From positions 1,860,001 through 1,924,000 of the forward strand of contig JACCLO010000008.1 in the NCBI GenBank assembly GCA_029448655.1: a stretch of DNA of 64,000 bases. Reading direction: 5' to 3'. How positions within the stretch are numbered: position 1 is the stretch's first letter; every line of letters begins with the position of its first letter. Positions 19,778-30,925 of the stretch are shown in pieces. The notes beneath the pieces are model-generated. The model saw only the letters and a program-made list of their open reading frames with translations. It was not told the origin of the DNA and made no database searches. The position numbers and the translations under genes were made by a program. The DNA comes from Wolfiporia cocos. Lineage: Eukaryota > Basidiomycota > Agaricomycetes > Polyporales > Phaeolaceae.

Positions 19778-20444
19778 CGGGAGAATCCGAGATAATTAAA
19801 TTACCAGTACAGTTGAAGACCTCATAATGCATAACCTCATAATGCATAATGCCTCATAATGCATGACCTGACCCGGTCACCGACCTCGTTTGCGGGGATT
19901 TATGCATGGAATCTCATATCGCATAATGCATAAGCAATCAGGCAATTATGCATTAGTAGATCTGCCATATATAGTAATAGGTATCTTATTTGAGAGCATT
20001 ATGGTGCAAAATACAAGCAAATAATCCAATTCTGGCTTGTGCAGCTCCTATTGCTGTCACAGTTCGCCATTAAGCGCTTTGTCCACGTGACACACAGCGA
20101 CCGCTCGAGGCTGCAGGTCGCAGAAACAGATGGCATCTCGGTGCTCACGCTGCAGCAAATTCTCTGCTCATCTTTACAAGGCTGACCTCACATCAATGAA
20201 ACAAGTAATACTATATAGATACTGGGGTACATAGCTATGTTATTTCTATGGAGTCATGCTGGGTCACAGAATGTGACATCTTGTGACAAATTTGATACTG
20301 CATAAGACCTCATAATGCATAAAGAAATCCGGTCACCATCATTATGCATTATGAGGTCTTCAACTGTAGCTGCTGCAATCCTGCAGGGTTCGAGGTAAAA
20401 GATAACGAAATTGAAATAGATAATGTCTTCTCGGATTCTCCACC
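19778..20444. repeat. Outer inverted repeat around the MITE
   Basis: GGAGAATCCGAGA at about 19780 is mirrored exactly by TCTCGGATTCTCC at about 20432. The MITE lies between them. It may be the remains of an older palindromic element, or chance. Confidence 0.35.
19810..20366. mobile_element. MITE with TA target duplication
   Basis: 557 bases with terminal inverted repeats CAGTTGAAGACCTCATAATG and its complement, about 24 bases long. TA lies on each side (19808-19809, 20367-20368), the Tc1/mariner pattern. It is AT-rich inside, with repeated CATAATGCAT words. No coding capacity. Confidence 0.8.
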
Positions 20445-20781
20445 AGAGCCTGACCTACTATCAGATTACAGTCACGCTCCCTCGGCTTTGCAACTGTTCT
20501 GCGCACAGGACTGTGCGTCAATGCGTCAATCGAGCGCCTGTACAAGATATGAGTCTACATGCAAAATGCTTCCCGTGCATATATACTTCATATTCCAACT
20601 AGATCTCCTTCTCATTGACGGGCAGTGTCACAGTGCGCACGCTTACACAGTTCTAGTTTTCTGTTAAGTTACGTAGCTGAGCATGCGCGATCCGTTCGCT
20701 CTACATCTCGAGCGTCTTGTGTATGACTTCGTCCTAAAGTACCCCTCAGAATCTGAGGACGCGACACGTTCAAGCAGAGGC

Positions 20782-22608
20782 TTACCGGTGACTCTTCGCA
20801 TCCCAACTGGGTAGCTGTCAGTCATATCGCCACGTTCAGTGAAAGATACTCTCACTTGGGGCGTGCAGCGCGAGCACTTGTAGCCGTCATGCTTCTCGCT
20901 CCTGGCAACGTGGTCGTTGTGTTTCTTAATCTTATGCTCGATTTTGTCCCTGGAATATCCGGTTCGGTTACAGGGCATATCGGCGATGAACGAAGTGGTA
21001 CTAACGTGATGGCAACCAGAAATTCCTCGATAGGAATATTGTAATCATGTGTACCTGATAGTATGCTCTTCAGCATGCGATGCCAACGATAATGAGCGCG
21101 ATGACGAACTGAGAACTTCCTCAAACGTCTGTTGTGGGTACCTCGCGTTACTTGGGAGCTACTCGCCGTGTAAGTTGCACTCACCTGCATGAATATACCT
21201 CCGCGTTTTCCATCTGGAGTGGTCTGCTCGTCTGCACATGCGGCGAACGAGATCTTCCAGAGAGTACAATTAAGATACGGCCTTCTCATATACGGATAGG
21301 CACCTACTACGTCATGGTGCTCATGGTGGACTGGGAATTTATGATCTCTTCTGATCTCCCTTTCCTGCGGACTACTCTCCCCTTCATCCGCTGCCGCGTA
21401 CATGAGTGATCCACGATAGATAGGACAATTGGCCACTCACCATTAGGTTTAAACGATAGAGCCTTGAAGTGGACTGTTATGTCATCGTCAGTTCGTCGCT
21501 TTGAGCGGGAGAAATCGTGAATGCATACGGTGCTTTTGTATCTGTGTGGACTTGACCTCGCCTTCCGGGATCTGATCTACATTCTCCAATTCTCCAAGTT
21601 CGTATGCGTCGTCCTCTACGTCGTAGCGGAGCTCTAGATCGATTATCAGCATCCCCGCTCGCGGATCATTAACGGCACATTAGGCGCTCACCTGCCGCTG
21701 TTCCGGAGTGGCAGCAGTCGAACAGCAGCTGTAGCAGAGTCATTGGAGAACTTCGTCCAAGTCAGACATGATAGCTACCAATAGGTGAGCATTGGATGGG
21801 AAGCCCTCAACAAGAGTGTCGTGGATTTCCTGGTTGATGAGTTGAATCATGCGCACGTTCCATTTGGTATGCTTTAATACTCACATTAGCACGGATGTAG
21901 TTGGAAATGCCTTCAGAGTCTAAGAAAATATCGGAAGGCCAGATCACTATAGTCGCGTGTATAAGACTCGGGCACGGACAGAGTCGCCATGAGTCGTACC
22001 ATCATGGCTCTTGTCTGAGAGTTGACTTCCATGTCCGGAAACTGGTCGTGCCGTGAGTAAACAGACCTAATACGCTTAATGAGATCGCCATACAATGGAA
22101 GACGTAGTGGTCATCTGGTTGCACGTCTTCCACAAGTCGTCTCATTTCTGCCAACTGTTCAAAATATAATTGAACTCAGCAATCGTTGAGAGATGCGAGA
22201 AGACTCACTATGTTTTTGCGAGTCGGAGGCATATGGATACCGTCATCCTTCAAGACGGTGATGTCGCTTTCCTTGTAGTGAAAGCCTGTCGACGAGTCGC
22301 TAATGAGGCACAGCTTGGTACACAGATATTCTGTCAAGACCTTTCTGCAGAAGACGTTTTAGGATGTCCACATCCGCGTACGTCCCGTCCAGGAGGAGCC
22401 CTTCCTGCGGGGCAGCTTTATGCAGGCGGTCGTATCGGATAGCGACGCTCAAAGCTTTCCTGCGCGCAGATCTGGGTGGCCGCGGCGACGGTGCGCGAGA
22501 GGAATCACTAGACTCGCTGATGTCGCTGAGGGCATAGTGTAGACCATGATGCGACTCGCGTGTCTGCAGAGAGTTGTCGGATTCGTCAAGGGGAACAGCG
22601 GTCGGCAT
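20782..22608 (-). CDS. Type I metacaspase (metacaspase B)
   Basis: Paralogue of metacaspase A with the same 15-exon plan: 22341-22608, 22209-22285, 22094-22154, 22000-22041, 21885-21946, 21779-21829, 21692-21728, 21529-21633, 21441-21473, 21308-21390, 21185-21253, 21110-21128, 21006-21054, 20856-20949 and 20782-20814, giving 360 residues. Catalytic His is in SGHGSQ, read across the 22042-22093 intron. Catalytic Cys is in FDCCHSGTAA (exon 7, 37 bases as in A). The ISFAACADEQT and GGIFMQ blocks follow. A 45-residue Ser-rich N-terminal extension precedes RKALSVAIRY. The last intron is only 41 bases. The C-terminal exons are less conserved and less certain. Confidence 0.83.
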
Positions 22609-24202
22609 GATGGTAATGTTCAGAGCGGGGGTTCGAACTGGTATGGAGAAGGGGGGAAAGGCAGGGCGAGGTTATATTGCCACGGCGGCGAGCGCCACAG
22701 GCGAACGAGAGATACTATTTCCACATCGCTACCGTCACAGAGAATAAACTGGCACAGTAAAACGGGAGACGGCCTCGAGAGTTCTTGGCGCAAGGAGCTT
22801 GTAAAATTCATGCCTACCGTGTTACTGAGAAGACATTGGTCCGACGAATGCGTGGAAAGCCACCAGCGGCGGAGTACGGCCCCCGAGCGTCCATCAGACG
22901 CCCGGACCGCAGTGGCAGTACGTAAACAACAGCATCACCAGCGAATACGGGCGAACGCTGCTAGTCAAGCATAGCCTGCACCTGAACAATGATCGGAGAG
23001 TAGACGGCACGCGTGGTCCTCATCGGACGCTGAATTAGATGGCTTCTTGCGATGCGCCGAATGCGAGTGGGCCGTTGATATACTTCCATACATGCTCATC
23101 AGATCGCGCCGAGAGAACCGCAGTGTGAACGGCCGATGGTGAATGGAATGTCCAGCCAAGACTGAAGATGGTACATCAGCCAATCCCGAGACCAGATTGT
23201 GATCGGAAAGTACTGTAATGCGTCCCACGATGTCCCAGTCAAGCGCTATGTTGCTTCCGAAGGGAGCATAGCGTGTCGTCTTCCTGTTCCACAGTGCAGC
23301 ATCGGATGCATCGGGGAATATGGAATATAGTCGTGAGACTGACACCCTCGGGGATTTGATGTGACTCCGTAGAGAGCAAGCGCTCGTCCGGCTGGGATTG
23401 TGGGGGCCGATAGAAGCAGTATATTTTCTATCATTCAATAGACAGATATGAGATGGCACTGATTATGCTGCACCAGTGAGGTGCGTGTGTTTGGTGAGGG
23501 TGTGATCTGTGAAGGAGCGAATCCAAATCGATGCTTGCAAGTCATGTTGAACTTGATGCATGATGGCGAGCTCATACAAGGACACAAGAGTGCCAGTATG
23601 GGTGAAAGAGATAAAGCTAGCAAGATTCTGCTGGACGAGATGGTCCCCAGGCTGGAATTGAGAAGCAACGTGCGCTTTTCGCCCTGCTCATTTTGATCAA
23701 CTAGGCTAGTATCCAAATCCATTGATCCCGATCAGTAAGCGGTGCAATAACGAGTGCCGTAGCTTCTATATGAATGACATAGGACTTCCGTAGCAACCAG
23801 AGAAGAGCGGTGAGATAGACAGCATAGCCTCGGGCGTCATTGATTCGGGGGTTTTACAGGTCGTTATCGCATGCGCGCCCGGCATCGTGCATGCTGCGAG
23901 CCAATTATAATTCTCAGGCCTGGGTCTTTGAGCGCTAGGATCAGTATACAGTATGCTCACGCGCCACTTGCACTGCCCAGGTAGAGCACGGCCACCGCCG
24001 CAGGGTCGCCTCGTGCTGAGTGGTTCGCACTGCGCATGTGCTGCGGGAAATGGCTTCCCCAACTTCAGCTTGACAAGGATCCGGCTCCGAGGTATTGCCA
24101 GCAGACTTAAACTTTTATTACTAGATACAAGTACATCAGCGACAATCACCGGCATGTAGCGCACGTACATGCAGTCGCAGAAGATAATGAGTGATAGTCC
24201 GG
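22609..24202. other. Intergenic, no firm gene
   Basis: A minus-strand open stretch at 22965-23459 contains a segment (DIVGRITVLSDHNLVSGLAD) that resembles the glycine-loop region of basidiomycete protein kinases. No catalytic loop follows, so I do not call a gene. Confidence 0.4.
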
Positions 24203-26750
24203 TCATTCGAATGAACGTGCTTGGAGCTCGACATCGCCCTGATCTCCGAGTGGCTGGCTTGACCGAGCGGACAAGCGAAATCGCGGCAAACGGATAGTGT
24301 GCCATGGTGGCGGCGGGACATATCGCGATAGCCACTCTAGGGAAGGCACTGGCCACACTTCTACCCACAGCACCGCTGCTATTAGCACGGTTATTACGCC
24401 CAGGAACAAGCCCGTCCAAACCCGTGTCTGCACAGTGCTCGCGTTGAGACCGACCCAGGCCATCGCGACGGTGAATGCGACCATCCTATGTCATCAGTTC
24501 GATGCCGCGTATATCTGACTGGTATATGAGACATACCCCCAGATGAACAGGGCGGACGGGAGGCTGAACGCGATGGCAAGCGGTTCAAGGCCTGCAATCA
24601 CAGTGGACCGTCGATCCAAGTAATCGGACTACCAAACCGCCTTTCTAGTAAGCGCACGCCACTGCAGCGTCTACGGATACATACCGCAAGCTCGGCACTG
24701 TCATGCGCTCGCGGTCTATGTTGCCGCGCAAAAATCGTACACAGAATGATGTTGCCAAGACTGAAAAACGTTGAGATATAGCTTGCTACTTGTGCAACGC
24801 TGCGATTCCTATGTTCTGAATCAATGCTGTTGACGGCGAGCAGTCCCACGTTTGCAGATAGGAGAACCGTTGCCTTGAGGCATTGTCAGTACTGTGGAAA
24901 TCGACTTCATCAGGTTGACATACGGGTAGGATCGAGCTCTCCCAATCGTTTCTTAATCCTGCGACGAATGCCATCCACGGCCTGTAGTTGACTGTTTGCT
25001 CCACCCATAGTTTCTTGAGTTCCCCCATGTATTGATCCGGTAAGTAGAACAATAGTGGGGACACCAGGGCAAGCAACCATGAACGCTGATGCTCAGTATC
25101 TTCAAAGACGGGCTGCTCTCGGTCAAGGCGGGCTTCAGGCTGTCCATGAAAATGGATGAACCGTTCCCAGTCTATGCAATCAGGTATGAGTGAAGCAAGT
25201 GAATGGGAACGGAAGTGCTTACAGAAGATACTCAGCGTCCTTGCTTCGCGGGATTTAGTGAAGACTATCTCGTCAAACGTGCAGAACAGTCGTACCTAAA
25301 ATGAACATTGACGATTCGTCCACAATATTGACTGTGAACCGATGATTGAGTATTGGTACAAGCGACTATGAAGAAAGCTATGCGTACTTTCTTTCTGGAC
25401 GACCTTCAAGACCTTGGATAAGTTCGACAAATCATCCGGCCCATAAGGCGATGTTGATGACTTCGACGTCTGTGAGTCTGTTGACAGTCATGAAACGGAC
25501 GCAGTGATATACATGGTCTACACTCACCAAAGGCCGCATAATTGACGAGTTGACGAACCTCACGTAGTAGTTGCTCTGACACTGTGCGATCATTGGGAAA
25601 CATCTGTATGTGTATCCTGATCGATCGCGTAACTGTTAAATGCTGCCCTGAGATGGATGTCTGTGAACATAGAGATGTTAGACAAAGCGGCGAGGAACTG
25701 TTTGGCATGTACTCTGAACCTAAGATTAAACTGTACCAGTATTGCGCAAGCGAGGCATTTTCTGTCATAGGAAGCACAGGTTAAGACATTCGGAGAGACA
25801 TGTCCATTCACCCAACTGAGATAGCGTTCATCGTAAACGGGACGCGCATTTTGGCTGATTAGGTCCACGGGGACATCCCTCAACCAGAAAATGCTTCTTT
25901 GGGAGCGACTGGCTAAGTAATAGAAGCATCGAATTCCTGTGTCGTCCTCAGAATCTCTTCTGATATCTATCACAACATCTGTGTCCGTATGATCCTGCGC
26001 CCCGAGAGCTTGACTGATACGCTGCGAGTATTTCTCTGCGTTTTCGAGCTTCTGGTCATCATACAACCACATATCGGTGTAAAGGTGAGCGCCCTGATTC
26101 TTGTTGAATTATAACATTATACGGCAGGCGTGATTCTGCTCACTGTTTCGGTCTTTTTGATGAAATACGGCTGACCTTCTGGATGTTCTACATGCACCCA
26201 ATTCCCTCGAGAGGATAAACCTCCACTAACCTCGGTGAGTTATGCATCGTACTCAAACTCGGGATATGAACTGCCTACCTGTTAAACGACTTAGTACAAT
26301 GCTTGATGGATTCGACTTGCTCATTTCTCCTTGATCTGGGAACTCATGTCAGATGACTATATTGACGACTGAGCTGCGTAGCTCATACACTCGCGGCCTC
26401 TTGTCGTATCGCTGGGCCAGGAGCACCTGGGGAGAGTCCTCGAGTAAGCCCTCCAGTAGATCAGAATCATCGGATGGTTCTAGATCTAATATATTGTGGG
26501 CTAGTTCTGCAAGCTCTCGGCCAGGTGCCAAAGTTTCATGCTCTGGAGATGAAGTTCCTCCGTCCGCCACCCCAGAACGGTTGGGAGAAGATGACGCGTA
26601 AAAGGGAGAGGAAGAGTGCCTGTGCAGGTTGCAGGACTCGTCGGTCAACGCGTGCTCGCATGTAGGTGATCCACCGCCGCCGGCAAGGGTACGATCAGAT
26701 TCAAATGATCTGGACCTGTGGCTGATGGACGGAAGTGCGAGAGCAGCCAT
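24203..26750 (-). CDS. WW-like multi-span membrane protein, copy 1
   Basis: Member of a family common in Agaricomycetes but of unknown function. A Ser-rich cytosolic N-terminus ends at the conserved LAQRYDKRPR. A WW-like half (NWVHVEHPEGQPYF) and a second half (CFYYLASRSQRSIFW) follow. Next come a MFPNDR...LVNYAAF block and the SPLLFYLP / KLWVEQTVNYRPW block, then three or four membrane segments: the ATVLLSANVGLL region, FSLPSALFIWG, VAFTVAMAWVGL and GLFLGVITVLIAAVLW. The tail is basic. About ten short introns interrupt it, and the exons I followed keep frame. It is most like copy 2, which lies just upstream in the same orientation. Confidence 0.78.
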
Positions 26751-27801
26751 ATTAAACGGGAGGTTGAAGTCCTGAACTGTCTGATATATACTGGTATGCT
26801 GGTATGCTGTGCCTCAGCACTGCTTGCGATAGAAGGCGAGGAACTCGATCCGCGCTTATATGGACATGGCAAAGCAACATGAGGCGATATCAGAATGCCC
26901 ATAAATCAATATTAGCATTCGATCCGCCCGAACCCGGGGTAGGCGTTCATCTGGGAGTTATAGGCGGCTGTGCCTATGTGAAGTGCGGCTAGAATGCGGT
27001 ACCCTTTTTGTGTTCCGGGGCACGGACCGTCATGCTAAAGGCCGATATTGGTAAATGAAGCGCTGACATCTGATATTGTGGCAGTGTGTTTTGTTCCGCG
27101 CCAGTGAACGAGCGAGAGTATATACCACGGCATATGAGGATGTACTAGTAGATGGTGCCGGTCAGCGAAAGTGCATTGCGTCGACCAGGCCTCGACTGAG
27201 TAGATTTCCAACTGTCTCACTCCTATACAACCGGATTGATGAATCGTCAGATTCGTCACGTTGAATGGAAGTTGAACTGTGTACAAGCCGATGAAGATGT
27301 TTATGACACGGTTCAGTGGGTTTCTCTGCAGTCAGGGTCACGGTGTAAGTCAGCATCGTCGACAGTATCGGCGACTGAACACATGGAGACCTAGATGACG
27401 AAGGCAACATCAATTCAAGGCCGCAAATGGAGCGGATTAATTAGCGCCCTAGGCGCTCGCTCCGGCGTTTATATGTACACCAGCTTATGGTTTGCCATCG
27501 AGAAGTGGGAGGTCATGTTGGCGGGATGAACGTGCGAAGGTTAGAGAAGTGGCCTACGGTCCAGGATCATACTCACCTATAGCCGATCACACAACCGAGT
27601 ACTTCACATGCGCGAGGCTATGAGTCCGAAGGCGCTATAGCCAGTGTTTCACCAAAGATAGTACACCACAATTGCGAAAGCCCGCTACTAGCGCATGACT
27701 CAGACTAGCGGTCGCTCCGGGAAAGCGTTCAATGAGACATGAACATCAACTATAAGTAAGGTTCGCAGGCCTCAAGACCTGTTGATCACAACCTCAAGAT
27801 T
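26751..27801. other. Intergenic, no gene recognised
   Basis: Promoter region of copy 1 and the downstream flank of copy 2. Only short frames without recognisable motifs. Confidence 0.45.
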
Positions 27802-30400
27802 CTACGTTAGTTGGCTGCTATCCTCCACTAAGCCTGTACGGGGACGCCTGCGTGTTCCGAACCAGGTAGACAACCGTTGCCAAGCTTCGCTGCAGGCTGC
27901 TGGGAGCTGCGTCGTGAGCCATTCCATGCTCTGCCACACCTCGACCCATAGCACCACAAGGATGAGCAGTGTGATGACACCCAGGAATGATCCTGTTCGC
28001 ACTCGTATTCGGGCTGTGCTTGCATTGAGGCAGACCCAAGCCATTGCTACAGTAAAGGAGACCATCCTACATGCATGATTGGCGTGTAAGGTGACGTGTA
28101 TGATAGCTATGACAGGCAAACGATGTGCGTACCCCCACATGAATAAAGAAGACGGCAGGTTGAACGCTATCGCTAGTGGTTCCAAGCTGGCAATCACAGT
28201 GGCTCTGCGGTGCAAGTATTCAGCATGAAAAGAATGTCTGTCAGCAGTGCATTGGACGTAATGCATACAGCGGCTGTGGCAGTGTCATGCGCTCTTGATC
28301 TATGCTGGCGAGAGAAAATCGTGCACAAGAGGATATTTCCAAGGCTGAAGAATATTGATATATAACTCGCTACTTGGGCGACGTTCCGATCTCTTTGTTC
28401 CGTATCAATACTTTGAACTGCCAGCAGCTCAACGTTAGCGGACAGAAGCACGGTCGCCTAGAAGGTCGCTGCATTAGACATGGCTGAACCCACCGAAATG
28501 AGTGGAAACCTTACAGGTAAAATCGAGCTCTGCCAATCACTGTGCAGCTCAGCGACAAATGCCACCCATGGTCTGTAGTTGATTGTTTGCTCAACCCAAA
28601 GTTTCTGAAGTTCCACAAGATACTGCCCAGGCAAATTGAACAGAAAAGGGGAGAGAAGTTTGAACATGATAGAGGGTGGATTATGTTCAGTGCCTTTGAA
28701 AATGGGTTTTTCGCGGTCGAGGCGGGCTTCCGGGTCCCCATGGAAATGAATAAAGCGTTCCCAGTCTGGATATGTATGCTCAAGTGTGCGCAATAGTCCA
28801 GTGGACGACAGAAGCTCACAGAAGATACCTAGAATTCTTAATTCGTCCAGTTCAGACGAGGGTGGCACTGTCTAGTAATACAATATCATCATACCTATAA
28901 TGACTACCGAGAATTCATCCGTCACCTCCGCTAAGAACAACGCTATGAGATCTTCAACGGGTCGACGGAGGAGTGACTATGTGCATACCATTGATAACTT
29001 TCAGTAGATTAGATAACTTAGCGATATCGTCTGACCCATATGGCGATGTCGATGTTTTAGATGTCTGTGAATCTGGGGCGAGAGTCCATTAAACAAGCGA
29101 CAAAAGTATGTGACAGAAGAGCCCACCAAATGACGCGTAATTCACGAGTCGACGCACTTCTTGTAAGAGCTCCGCAGAGACACGCTGGTCATTGGGGAAC
29201 ATCTCTACGTGTACCCTGCTCGGCCAAATCGATGTCAACATTTTCACCGCAAACACTGTGTAGTGTCAGAAAGCCCGAACATCGCGCTTCGACGGGTCCA
29301 ACACTCACCATGTAGTCGCCCGCACCAGTATTGATGGTGTACAGCATTTTCTGGATTACGGCTTCCGCCTCAGCCACCGATAACGCAGCTCCATATTTGA
29401 ACGTACTAAGATAATGCTTGTCGTGTACAGGGTGTGACCCTTGGCTAATCAGGTCCGGCGGGGCTGTATATAGCCAGAATATGGCCCTATGTGAATGACT
29501 GGCCATGTAATAGGAACACTTCAACTTAGACTTCACGCTTGCGGATGTCCAGTACAATATTTGTATCTGCAGGATTGTCATCCACAAGATCTTGGCACAG
29601 TTCTACGGTATCAAGAATTTTCTCGATCGCGCAGCCACATATCAGTGTATATATGTACTCCCTTGATGCTTGTCAGTTCAGGAAGCTATCAAACGTCAAG
29701 CTACCTACAGATGCTGTTTCCTTCATGAAGTACGGCTGCCCTTCTGGATGCTCTACAGCGACCCATTCATGCGATGGATCTGTACCAGCACTGGTTGTGA
29801 CGATTGTAGGTCAGCTCTTGCATGCAAAGTCATACATAAATATATCTTCTGCTCACTAATCAAATGATTTATTACGAGCTGGTATGCGGTCAATTCCTGC
29901 CTAATCTAGTCGCCTACGGAAACGAGAACAAGGCATGCGTTGAACATAAGGAACACTTACAGTCGAGGCCGCTAATCATAGCGTTGCGCCAATAACTTCT
30001 GCGGTGACGCCAGCTCGAAGGAACCACCAATCAGGCCTGACAGCTCAGCGTCTGGAGGCGCAGCTATGTCATGAGTTGGAAGCGCGCGGACAACATCAGA
30101 GGCCTGGTCTGGGGAGTGTACAACATCTTCCTCCACTGCATCAATCTTTAGCGTCGAAATATCCTCCCGTAAGGGTACAGTGGCGGGTGAAGGCGATTGC
30201 TTGTGTAACTGACTGCTATCGTCAATGGGGGTGTGCACACTTGAAAGTGTGACTGCGCTACTGCATGCAAGCGTATGCAGAGCCGAAAGAACTGGTGCAG
30301 ATCTGTAATGAGGGTAGTTGTAGCATAGTGGGCAACGATTGAGAGGACTCCTCCTCTCATATTGCTGATTATAACTTGAGGAGTGAGGCGCCTCTGGCAA
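27802..30400 (-). pseudogene. WW-like membrane protein, copy 2, broken
   Basis: Same domain order as copy 1. At the conserved LAQRYD there is an in-frame TAG (29972-29974), four codons before the first splice site. The next large exon (about 29700-29400) needs at least two frame changes to keep homology. One is between TDMWL and KILDTVELC. The other is between LDIRK and KLKCSYYMASHSH. The membrane half is still well conserved (PSSLFMWG, VSFTVAMAWVCL, GSFLGVITLL). The true start is uncertain. Probably a recent pseudogene. Confidence 0.72.
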
Positions 30401-30925
30401 TGGAAATGGAAATGTGCAGCTTCAATATTTCAATACTCGCCTATCTGAGCGTTTATCGATATCGCAGACGCCCCGATACCAGGTACTTGCGCTCGATCTC
30501 TGATCGGATATATCTGCGGTGCGGTGGGTTATAGTCTTTCGACAGCCTTTGCAACGCCACGCAAAGCAAGGCTCGGAGAGTTGCAACAATGAGTTGCAGA
30601 CAGACCCAAAATAGCTCGTGGTCGCTATCTATTACCAGACGCCAGCGGTTCCACGCACCAAATTAATGTTCGAGTAAGCTGTGCCTTGCGTTGTTATCTG
30701 AACAACGCGGCGCGACTGCGGTGCAAACCTTCCAGCCCGCTATAGCCACATTTCAAGCACCCTTCACACGCTCGCCGAAGGCAGACGCGGGAGAGCTCGG
30801 GCTAATGTCCAGTGAGTGCCAAGTGAAGTGAATTTTATACCCGGCTACGAGGGTACGATTCGGGTAACGTCCAAAACAGTGCCAGCAACCTGTCTAGGCT
30901 ACTGGAGAAACAAGTGGTATCGAGG
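30401..30925. other. Intergenic, no gene recognised
   Basis: Spacer between the broken WW-like copy and the 3' end of the coatomer gene. Confidence 0.5.

Noticed and set aside
22042..22095. Loss of the catalytic SGHG motif in metacaspase B (SRHD in one open frame)
   Set aside because: Placing the intron at 22042-22093 restores SGHGSQ in the correct phase, so the apparent loss was an artefact of reading through the intron.
22965..23459. Protein-kinase-like fragment on the minus strand
   Set aside because: Only one short segment resembles a glycine-rich loop. No invariant Lys, HRD or DFG motif follows in any frame.
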